Below are positions 6,064-12,666 of a stretch of 41,589 bases of DNA, one piece after another. The translations under genes were made by a program, and so were the position numbers. Location: the NCBI GenBank assembly GCA_002360555.1, contig DEQS01000109.1, positions 1 through 41,589 on the forward strand, given 5' to 3'. Source of the DNA: Chloracidobacterium sp. UBA3360 (GTDB lineage: Bacteria; Acidobacteriota; Blastocatellia; Pyrinomonadales; Pyrinomonadaceae). The number at the start of each line of letters is the position of its first letter. Position 1 is the stretch's first letter. Under the pieces are notes generated by a model. The model searched no databases. It had not been told where the DNA came from and saw only the letters and a program-made list of their open reading frames with translations.

Positions 6064-7125
6064 CTACTTAATTAGGAAGACGTCCCATAATTCAGGTATC
6101 TCCGCAATTGTCCGCTTAAGTTCATTATCATGCACGACAGGGACTTTATAGAGTGCCTGAAAGTACCTAGCACCTTTTTTTATAGTTGCTGTGTAAAGGT
6201 CGTTCCGTAGCTGATCGTTTTGTAAGATCGTCGAGAAAGCCTTATCTCCTTGCCCGTGAAGATCGGCCACGTCTATTATGGCATTCCCGGCAGCACTGTC
6301 TTTAATGATATTGGGAATGTGCGTTATGAGAAGCCAATCATGAGTTAGAAAGCCCGTTTCTGGATCTTTTGTAGCAGATTCCTTGCCAAGCTTTCCGGGC
6401 CGATCGCGGTCAGCCAAATACTTCTGCCGCGACTCGATCACGTCACCATTAACGTAACGGCGAAACCTTTGACCCTTGCTAACCTCTGGATACATAAATT
6501 CCCAACGCAATGCGGATCGAAGTTTTCCGTCGGATCGAAGCACGCCATTATTTAGCTCGAATCCTCTCCAACACCTACTTAGCTGATTCGAAACGGGACC
6601 TCCGATAAGTAAAAGATGAGCATTAGGATTTGGTTTTGGAAGTTCCTCCAGCCGCAGTTGCATAACTTGTTTTGGTTCCAATAAGGGCAAGAGCCCCATT
6701 TGGGCGTCAACAATGTCAGGATGAAAGCCGAAATTTGGATGAATCTCGCCTGGCACGATCTGCATATTCCTCCAGCCAGAAAAAAGCCGACCGATGTCCT
6801 TGGGAGATTTTCCTATTGTATCGAGTTGAAAATAATCCCAAATTTTGACCGCCACATCAGAACAAGCAACAGAAACCACCCCTGCACCAATACCAGCAAT
6901 AAAACTTCGGCGTGACCAGGGATCGATAGTCGATGGTTGAACCGAAGGTATGTCGCTATTCGATGGCTGAGCCGCAGGTATTAAACTAGAATCAATTTTG
7001 ACAAATTTGCGACCGTCGATCGTTTCGGCTTCCAATTCGCCTCGCTTTATCCGTCCGCGCACCACCGCTTCGGAAATACCTAGATGTCTTGCCGTTTCTG
7101 CGATGGATCTGTACGACCGTTCCAT
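6064..7125 (-). CDS. Chimeric protein: N-terminal HTH DNA-binding domain, internal twin-arginine hydrophobic segment, unknown C-terminal domain
   Basis: 353-residue protein with three parts. Residues 6-47 form an excisionase/MerR-like helix-turn-helix (SIAETARHLGISEAVVRGRI, then GRKFVKID). After a Pro/Ser-rich linker, residues 71-89 read like a twin-arginine signal (SRRSFIAGIGAGVVSVACSD). The remaining 260 residues are unrecognised, with a conserved-looking LLLIGGPVSNQLSRC strand and a long charged region. The ATG at 7125 is well supported by GAGGTGAG upstream. The layout suggests a membrane-tethered or exported protein with a cytoplasmic DNA-binding head, which is unusual. The linker DNA contains a short direct repeat that encodes the two QPS segments. 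A small dyad, GGATAT-TACG-ATATCC at 7225-7240, lies 100 bp upstream and could be an operator. It forms an operon with the DUF6994-like gene. Confidence 0.78.
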   Translation of the reverse strand: MERSYRSIAETARHLGISEAVVRGRIKRGELEAETIDGRKFVKIDSSLIPAAQPSNSDIPSVQPSTIDPWSRRSFIAGIGAGVVSVACSDVAVKIWDYFQLDTIGKSPKDIGRLFSGWRNMQIVPGEIHPNFGFHPDIVDAQMGLLPLLEPKQVMQLRLEELPKPNPNAHLLLIGGPVSNQLSRCWRGFELNNGVLRSDGKLRSALRWEFMYPEVSKGQRFRRYVNGDVIESRQKYLADRDRPGKLGKESATKDPETGFLTHDWLLITHIPNIIKDSAAGNAIIDVADLHGQGDKAFSTILQNDQLRNDLYTATIKKGARYFQALYKVPVVHDNELKRTIAEIPELWDVFLIK

Positions 7126-7270
7126 TTTCTCACCTCTATCTCGCTAACGTAGCACACATTCAATTAGGTTTTAAAGACATATTTTCTTCAGGAACGGGGT
7201 CATTCTGGAACGAAGTCAGGCCCGGGATATTACGATATCCGCAAGGTGTTGGATCGAAGGTCTACACAAT

Positions 7271-7316
7271 TAACCTTAATCAATAAACTCTTCTAACCTT
7301 AATCAATAAACTCTTC
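7271..7316. repeat. Perfect 23-bp tandem duplication at the 3' end of the zinc-finger gene
   Basis: Two identical adjacent 23-bp copies lie at 7271-7293 and 7294-7316, each beginning TAACCTTAATC. The right copy contains the last codons and stop of the zinc-finger gene at 7299-7580, so the left copy duplicates the gene end just outside it. The exact identity suggests recent slippage or repair. Confidence 0.9.
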
Positions 7317-7580
7317 ATTCAAGATCCTGTTGTCATCGGCTACGGCAATAAGCGTTTTATATTCGGTCTCGGTCAATTCGATCCGCCGGCCTAAGCAAAA
7401 GTGGCAAACGTGTCCGCGAATGACTCCATGACCGTTACACATTTCACACGGCTTTTCTTTAGCTTCTTCCCGTCGCTCGATCTCAGTTAATATTTCCCGC
7501 TCCGTAGCGTCCATAAGATAAGAATTTAAGTCGAGCAGAGGAACGGGGTCAAGAACCGGGCTAAAGCATTTTTCATTCAA
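7299..7580 (-). CDS. Small CxxCxGxG zinc-finger protein
   Basis: About 93 residues with a DnaJ-like cysteine motif: CEMCNGHG, six residues, then CHFCLGR, giving two CxxC pairs that would bind one zinc. An acidic helix (TEREILTEIERREEAKEK) precedes it. The start is uncertain. The ATG at 7598 has little leader support, whereas a TTG at 7580 lies just after a strong AGGAGG, so 7580 is preferred. The function is not known; half of a DnaJ cysteine-rich region is also found in many small adaptor or RNA/protein-binding proteins. It lies 173 bp upstream of the HTH-Tat gene on the same strand, and its last codons are duplicated in the adjacent 23-bp repeat. Confidence 0.6.
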   Translation of the reverse strand: MNEKCFSPVLDPVPLLDLNSYLMDATEREILTEIERREEAKEKPCEMCNGHGVIRGHVCHFCLGRRIELTETEYKTLIAVADDNRILNEEFID

Positions 7581-7761
7581 TTTTCCTCCTGCAAACATCC
7601 TTTCACATCTTTGCCGGGATTGAAATGCTATTTTGCGGGGTTTGTATGATCATGCGGATCTTTCGCGAAATAACGTATTTTTCCGATCTTGTCGTAATTT
7701 GCGGGTTTTGCTGATTTGGGGAAATATTGGCCCGTTTGTGGAGCTCGTAAAGTTAAGCGAG

Positions 7762-7938
7762 GATCTGTCCAACGAAGAGATCAGGAAAAGGGTACGGCGC
7801 TCATACCTGGTGAGCGAACGGTCATATTCGATGAGCAAGGACCCATTCCCACTACGCGTCGATCTGTCCAGCCAGCGGTCACAACTGCGTACGGCGGTCG
7901 TACCTGGTGGAGAAACGGTTTTTTGGGTGAGCAAAGAG
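7762..7938. repeat. Degenerate direct repeat, two copies about 98 bp apart
   Basis: Copy A starts at 7762 and copy B at 7861. Both open with GATCTGTCC. After 28-30 bases both have GTACGGCG, a TACCTGGTG block and AACGGT, and then end with GAGCAA. The GTACGGCG-to-AACGGT block is 31 bp in both copies with only a handful of mismatches. It probably represents a decayed repetitive coding region or mobile element. Confidence 0.6.
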
Positions 7939-8072
7939 TGTAAAAAAGGAAAAAGGCGAACCCTTAAAAGAGTCCGCCGATTCGTTTCAATTAAGAAACT
8001 AGGTTTGGCACCTTGTAGCTACTATACAGCAACCGCTCACGATCTGGCTAAAGTCGGCGGAGCAGACGTCAA

Positions 8073-8250
8073 ATTTGTAGCCCACAGTACCAACTGTGGG
8101 TACGCGGAAAAACAAACCCTAAGCCGTCCGAGACGGCGGCATAATAGATCAACGTATTGTTATGCCACCGTCTTCGACGGTTCTGACGGACGGATCATCC
8201 CCACCCGCATCTTGCGATGCGGGCTACAAATATATCACCGTCTCCGACGG
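8073..8250. repeat. Cluster of REP-like palindromes
   Basis: Five hairpins lie close together: CCCACAGT-ACCA-ACTGTGGG at 8081-8100, CCGTCCGAGACGG at 8124-8136, CCGTCTTCGACGG at 8168-8180, CCCGCATC-TTGC-GATGCGGG at 8204-8223 and CCGTCTCCGACGG at 8238-8250. Outer flanks ATTTGTAGCCC (8073-8083) and GGGCTACAAAT (8221-8231) are exact inverted copies. A central inverted pair, CGGCGGCATAAT and ATGCCACCG, joins the second and third hairpins. The pattern fits composite REP/BIME or MITE-like elements. Confidence 0.72.
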
Positions 8251-8357
8251 TTGGTAACAAAACCCGCCATTGATGTGATCGCTATCATTGGCGCGAGAGC
8301 GGCTAATGCTGTATCTTTTGTGTTTATTGTCCTGATGGGCGGTAACCGAAAAGCATT

Positions 8358-9419
8358 TTGCGTAAATACATCAAATTTTTGATCCTGCTGGCTGTCGCGA
8401 TCCTCATATTGTGGTTCTTTGGCAGGAATCTCAACTGGCAAGAGGTCAGCTCTAGTCTGCGTGCTGCCGATCCTTTTTGGTTGACATTGGCCTTTGCGGT
8501 TATCTCGTTGGGTTATTTTATCAGGGCCATACGCTGGCAGGTGCTGCTCAAACCGATCACTCCGGCCAGCCTGCGTGACCTGTTTGCGACGACGACGGTC
8601 GGTTATGCGGCGGTGCTGATCGTTGGGCGAGCCGGCGAGATCGTGCGGCCGATGTGGCTGCCGATGCGTGACAAACGCGTGCGTCCGAGCGCCGCTCTGG
8701 TGACGATATTTGTCGAGCGCGTATTCGATCTGGCTTCGCTCATCATTTTTTTCTCTGTCAGTCTCATCTGGTTCAAACCACCCCCGGGGATGGAATCAGA
8801 GTTTAACTCGGTCAAGCTCGCGGGCAATATTTTGCTGGCCGTGACGCTCACCGGCGTGGTGTCGCTGGTGGTTTATCATTTTAAAGCGGCGGCGATCATT
8901 GGTTTTTTTGAACGCCTGACCGACCGCAAATTTATGCCCGTCAGGCTGCGGGCAATATTCATGAGCCTGCTGCGGCAGCTTGAGGCTTCGCTTGCAATAC
9001 TGAAAAGCCCAAGCGGTATATTCTGGTCGATGTTTTGGACGCTCGCCCTGTGGTTGGCGATCGCCGTGCCGACTTGGTTCGTGCTCAAGGCTTTTGGGCT
9101 GCAGATGAGCTTTTTCGACTCGACGTTCGTGATGGGTGTCGCGAGCCTTGGGTCACTGATACCGACTCCGGGCGGAGCGGCAGGTGCTTTTCACGCAGCA
9201 ACGGCGGGGAGTTTGATATTGTTGAGCGTCGACCGCGACCAGGCCGCCGCCGTTTCGATCGTAATGCACCTCGTCTATTTCGCCCCGGCGGTCGTTTTTG
9301 GTTTATACTATCTTCTCCACGGAGATATCAGCATCGAACGTTTTCGCAGCTTACTGTCCGGCGAAAACGCCGAACGCGAGATCGAGTCTGATTCGCCGGA
9401 TTTTGAACGAGAAGACTAA
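8358..9419 (+). CDS. UPF0104 / lysylphosphatidylglycerol synthase transmembrane family protein
   Basis: 353-residue polytopic membrane protein of the family that includes the flippase domain of MprF and YbhN (PF03706 type). It has about eight hydrophobic helices, beginning with KFLILLAVAILILWFF. Family features are GYFIRAIRWQVLLKP, the GRAGEIVRP block after helix 3, FVERVFDLASL, and GSLIPTPGGAAGAFHAA near the C-terminus. Stand-alone members lack the soluble aminoacyl-transferase domain and may flip or bind lipids or isoprenoid-linked intermediates; the substrate here is unknown. An in-frame stop at 8343-8345 limits the start, and TTG at 8358 is the best candidate although its ribosome-binding site is weak. 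The tail is acidic and cytoplasmic. NrdR follows after a heptamer-repeat spacer. Confidence 0.88.
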   Translation: MRKYIKFLILLAVAILILWFFGRNLNWQEVSSSLRAADPFWLTLAFAVISLGYFIRAIRWQVLLKPITPASLRDLFATTTVGYAAVLIVGRAGEIVRPMWLPMRDKRVRPSAALVTIFVERVFDLASLIIFFSVSLIWFKPPPGMESEFNSVKLAGNILLAVTLTGVVSLVVYHFKAAAIIGFFERLTDRKFMPVRLRAIFMSLLRQLEASLAILKSPSGIFWSMFWTLALWLAIAVPTWFVLKAFGLQMSFFDSTFVMGVASLGSLIPTPGGAAGAFHAATAGSLILLSVDRDQAAAVSIVMHLVYFAPAVVFGLYYLLHGDISIERFRSLLSGENAEREIESDSPDFERED

Positions 9420-9423
9420 GGTA

Positions 9424-9503
9424 ATGCACAATGGACAATGCATAATGCACGATCGGCGAAACCGGTAGTTCACTATTCACTGTTCACTGTTCACTGTTCA
9501 CTA
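9424..9503. repeat. Heptamer tandem-repeat arrays directly upstream of nrdR
   Basis: Two blocks have period 7. At 9424-9451 the units are ATGCACA, ATGGACA, ATGCATA and ATGCACG. At 9469-9503 the units are TTCACTA, three TTCACTG, and TTCACTA. The second block ends four bases before the nrdR ATG, so the gene has no Shine-Dalgarno sequence. The TTCACTG unit recurs in reverse orientation (CAGTGAA) at 27118-27180. Confidence 0.85.
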
Positions 9504-9507
9504 CTTT

Positions 9508-10002
9508 ATGCGTTGCCCATTTTGCTCACATATCGAGGATAAGGTCGTTGACTCGAGAGAGGCCAAGGATGGCGATTCGATCCGCCGACGGCGTGAGTGT
9601 CTGGAGTGCGGACGGCGTTTTACTTCGTACGAACGCATCGACCAGATCCCGTACATGGTCGTCAAAAAAGACGGCAAGCGCGAGGCGTTCTACCGCGACA
9701 AGGTTCTGTCCGGCCTACTGAGAGCCGCGGAGAAACGCCCCGTTTCGACCGGCCAGCTTGAAAAGATCGTCGATGAGGTCGAGAAAAATGTACAGGATTC
9801 GCTCGACCGCGAGCTCGCCACCACCGAGATCGGCAAGATCATCATGCGTCGGCTAAAGGCTTTGGACAAAGTCGCTTATGTGCGTTTTGCATCTGTCTAT
9901 TTAGAGTTTGCAGATGTGTCAGAATTCATGTCAGAACTAAAAACGCTCGTCACCTCCCGCACGGCTGCGACACCTGCCGAGAAAAAGAAAAAGAAGAAAT
10001 AG
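9508..10002 (+). CDS. nrdR: Transcriptional repressor NrdR
   Basis: 164-residue NrdR, the ATP/dATP-sensing repressor of ribonucleotide reductase genes. It has an N-terminal zinc ribbon with C3, C6, C31 and C34 (MRCPFCSH and CLECGRRFTSYER) and an ATP-cone domain at about 49-139 (VVKKDGKREAFYRDKVLSGL, KALDKVAYVRFASVYLEF). The length is a little above the usual 150 because of a Lys-rich tail. NrdR normally binds NrdR boxes upstream of nrd genes; none are present in this window, so its targets lie elsewhere. The ATG at 9508 is fixed by the start of the zinc ribbon. A heptamer array takes the place of the ribosome-binding site. Lon follows 73 bp downstream and may be co-transcribed. Confidence 0.97.
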   Translation: MRCPFCSHIEDKVVDSREAKDGDSIRRRRECLECGRRFTSYERIDQIPYMVVKKDGKREAFYRDKVLSGLLRAAEKRPVSTGQLEKIVDEVEKNVQDSLDRELATTEIGKIIMRRLKALDKVAYVRFASVYLEFADVSEFMSELKTLVTSRTAATPAEKKKKKK

Positions 10003-10075
10003 CCTCTGCGACTTAGCGTCTCTGCGGCGAGATCCACTCTTTGCCCTTTCATTTTAATTTCCCTAACATAGAACT

Positions 10076-12520
10076 ATGGTTGATATCGACGAATTTCCAG
10101 TCGCTCTAGCCGAGGCCGAGGCTATCGAACCGATGGTTCAGATCCCTGATGTGCTGCCGGTGCTGCCGCTTCGCGACATTGTTATTTATCCGTTTATGAT
10201 CGTGCCGCTATTTGTGTCGCGTGACCGGTCGATCCGCGCGGTCGAAGAGGCGCTCAACAATGACCGGATGATCCTGCTCGTCTCGCAGAAAGACGTAAAC
10301 AAGGAGGAGCCTGAGCAAGATGATCTTTACACGGTCGGGACGGTCGCTATCATCATGCGGATGCTCAAGCTGCCTGATGGGCGTATCCGCATCCTTATCC
10401 AAGGGCTTTCGCGTTGCCGTGTCGATAAGATCGACGGCGGCGGAAAATATGTGACATCGAGCGTAACGCCGATAATCGAGCCGCTGGGTGCAGAAAATAA
10501 CTCACTGGAGATCGAGGCCCTGATACGAAATGTTCGCGGATCGATGGATCGTGCTGCCGGGCTTGGCAAAAATATTTCGCCCGAGGTGCTCGCGATAATC
10601 GCCAATCTCGACGACGCCGGACGCCTTGCTGACCTTGCAGCTTCCAATCTCGAACTCAAGGTCGAGGACGCTCAGAGTGTGCTCGATATCGAAGACCCGA
10701 TCCCGCGTCTGCGGCGTGTCAACGAGCTTTTGAGCAAAGAGATCGACGTGCTCACTGTGCAGGCGGAGATCAATTCGCAAGCTCGTGCCGATATTGACAG
10801 ATCACAGCGTGAATACTTTTTGCGGCAGCAGTTAAAGGCGATCCAGGGTGAGCTTGGAGAGGGAAATGAGCTGTTCGAAGAGATCGAGCAGTATCGCGAC
10901 AAGATCCTCAAGGTCAAAATGCCTGAGGCGGCGGAGGAAGAATCACTGCGTCAGCTTAAGAAACTCGAGCGTATGCATCCCGACACCGCCGAAACAGCCA
11001 CGCTGCGAAACTGGCTCGACATCATGACCGATCTGCCGTGGTCAAATGCATCTAAGGATAATCTCGATCTGAAAAAAGCGGAGCGAATCTTGGACCAAGA
11101 CCATTTTGGGTTGGACCGCGTCAAAGAACGGATCATCGAATCGCTCGCCGTTCGCAAGCTTCGCGAAAAGCCAAAAGGCTCGATCCTCTGTCTTGTCGGC
11201 CCTCCGGGCGTGGGTAAGACTTCGCTTGGGCGCTCGGTTGCAAGGGCTTTGAATCGGAAATTTGTCCGGCTCAGTCTTGGTGGGCTTCACGACGAAGCCG
11301 AAATTCGCGGACATCGCCGCACATACGTTGGAGCCATGCCGGGCCGTATTATCCAGGCGATCCAACAGGCGGAAACTAACAATCCGCTCATCATGCTGGA
11401 CGAGATCGACAAGGTCGGTGCGGATTTTCGCGGCGATCCGTCGAGCGCTTTATTAGAGGTTCTTGATCCGGAGCAGAACTCGACATTTCGCGACAACTAT
11501 CTGGGCGTTACGTTTGATCTGTCGAACGTGATGTTTATGACGACGGCGAACATTCTCGACACAGTACAGCCCGCTCTTCGCGACCGTATGGAGACCATTT
11601 CTCTGTCGGGTTACACGGAGGAAGAAAAGGTCGAGATCGCAAAACGCCATCTGATCCCAAAACAGATCGAAGAGAACGGGCTCGAAAAAGACGATGTTAA
11701 GTTTGACCGAAAGGCCATCGCCAAAACCATCAGCGAATACACTCAGGAAGCAGGTCTGAGGCAGCTAGAACGTGAGATCGGCAAGGTTTGTCGAAAGGTC
11801 GCCCGTGCTAAGGCTGAGGCTGAAAAGGCATTTAAACCGGTCCGAATTACGGCGGATAATCTGAAAGATTACCTTCGGGTTTCGCGGATCTTTAACGAAG
11901 GTGCCCTCAAGAAAGACCAGATCGGGACAGTTACGGGCTTGGCCTGGACGGCTGTCGGTGGCGACATTCTGTTTATCGAGGCGCTCAAGACTCGCGGCAA
12001 GGGCAAATTGCAGCTTACCGGTCAGCTCGGTGACGTGATGCAAGAATCTGCCCAAGCGGCGTTTTCGTATGCAAAAGCGCGTGCGACCGAGCTTGGTATC
12101 GACGAGAAAATATTTGACGAATACGACATCCACATCCATCTGCCCGAGGGGGCGATACCAAAGGATGGCCCGAGCGCGGGGATCACGATGGCGACGGCGA
12201 TGGTTTCGGTGCTGTCTCAGCGTCCGGTGAGAAAAGATGTGGCGATGACGGGCGAGATCACTTTGCGCGGCAACGTCCTGCCGATCGGAGGCGTCAAAGA
12301 AAAGCTACTCGCGGCGCGGCGTGCAAAGATCAAAACGGTCATTTTGCCTGCGCCAAATGAGCGTGATCTTGAAGATCTTCCACAGGAAGTTCGTGACGAT
12401 TTGACGTTTATATTTGTTGAGAATGTGCTCGAGGTTTTCGAAGCGGCACTTCGTGAAAGCAAATTGCCGGGCGCGGCATTAAACACCCGGGCCAAGGCAA
12501 AGACGCAAAAAGCGTCGTAA
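10076..12520 (+). CDS. lon: ATP-dependent endopeptidase Lon
   Basis: 814-residue LonA protease, which degrades misfolded and short-lived regulatory proteins in the cytoplasm. The N-terminal substrate-binding domain spans about 20-220 (VLPVLPLRDIVIYPFMIVPL), followed by a coiled-coil helical region. The AAA+ module has Walker A GPPGVGKT at 375-382 and a Walker B LIMLDEIDK segment. The C-terminal protease domain has the Ser-Lys dyad S700 (PKDGPSAGIT) and K743 (GGVKEKLLAA), 43 residues apart as in E. coli Lon. Length and motif order are complete. The ATG at 10076 has no strong Shine-Dalgarno sequence. The preceding 73-bp spacer contains the repetitive phrase CTCTGCG...GTCTCTGCGG. No heat-shock-type operator such as CIRCE is seen. 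Confidence 0.98.
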   Translation: MVDIDEFPVALAEAEAIEPMVQIPDVLPVLPLRDIVIYPFMIVPLFVSRDRSIRAVEEALNNDRMILLVSQKDVNKEEPEQDDLYTVGTVAIIMRMLKLPDGRIRILIQGLSRCRVDKIDGGGKYVTSSVTPIIEPLGAENNSLEIEALIRNVRGSMDRAAGLGKNISPEVLAIIANLDDAGRLADLAASNLELKVEDAQSVLDIEDPIPRLRRVNELLSKEIDVLTVQAEINSQARADIDRSQREYFLRQQLKAIQGELGEGNELFEEIEQYRDKILKVKMPEAAEEESLRQLKKLERMHPDTAETATLRNWLDIMTDLPWSNASKDNLDLKKAERILDQDHFGLDRVKERIIESLAVRKLREKPKGSILCLVGPPGVGKTSLGRSVARALNRKFVRLSLGGLHDEAEIRGHRRTYVGAMPGRIIQAIQQAETNNPLIMLDEIDKVGADFRGDPSSALLEVLDPEQNSTFRDNYLGVTFDLSNVMFMTTANILDTVQPALRDRMETISLSGYTEEEKVEIAKRHLIPKQIEENGLEKDDVKFDRKAIAKTISEYTQEAGLRQLEREIGKVCRKVARAKAEAEKAFKPVRITADNLKDYLRVSRIFNEGALKKDQIGTVTGLAWTAVGGDILFIEALKTRGKGKLQLTGQLGDVMQESAQAAFSYAKARATELGIDEKIFDEYDIHIHLPEGAIPKDGPSAGITMATAMVSVLSQRPVRKDVAMTGEITLRGNVLPIGGVKEKLLAARRAKIKTVILPAPNERDLEDLPQEVRDDLTFIFVENVLEVFEAALRESKLPGAALNTRAKAKTQKAS

Positions 12521-12558
12521 AATGGGCGGATGTCCTTATTTTACAAAGGGTTTGGGCG

Positions 12559-12588
12559 TTGACAGGGGTTCGCGGCAGATGGTATCCT
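12559..12588 (+). promoter_or_regulatory. Probable sigma-70-type promoter for the lytic transglycosylase gene
   Basis: A perfect TTGACA at 12559-12564 and TATCCT at 12583-12588 are separated by 18 bp. The start codon at 12667 lies about 70 bp beyond the expected transcription start. This is inferred from consensus only. Confidence 0.5.
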
Positions 12589-12666
12589 TGAAGGGTTAGA
12601 TTGCCGATTTCTCTGCCAAGCCGAGAAGCCGGAACTTTTGGTTTTTAGCAGCGTTAAAATTAACTG

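Larger units (their letters stand above)
7581..8357. other. Long gene-poor stretch with decayed repeats and hairpins
   Basis: No ORF here resembles a protein. A long plus-strand frame (7633-8382) crosses the hairpin cluster and has random composition. The content is a degenerate direct repeat at 7762-7938, a spacer with the inverted pair TCCGCCGA/TCGGCGGA around 7973 and 8053, and a group of REP-like palindromes at 8073-8250. The impression is of remnants of mobile or repetitive DNA at the edge of the accessory region. Confidence 0.6.

Noticed and set aside
7633..8382. Long plus-strand frame of 249 codons in the gene-poor stretch.
   Set aside because: It runs through the degenerate direct repeat and four REP-like hairpins, has no domain-like pattern and random composition, and overlaps the well-supported start of the UPF0104 gene.
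9424..9503. Possible CRISPR array from the regular repeats.
   Set aside because: The units are 7 bp and contiguous with no unique spacers, and no cas gene is present.
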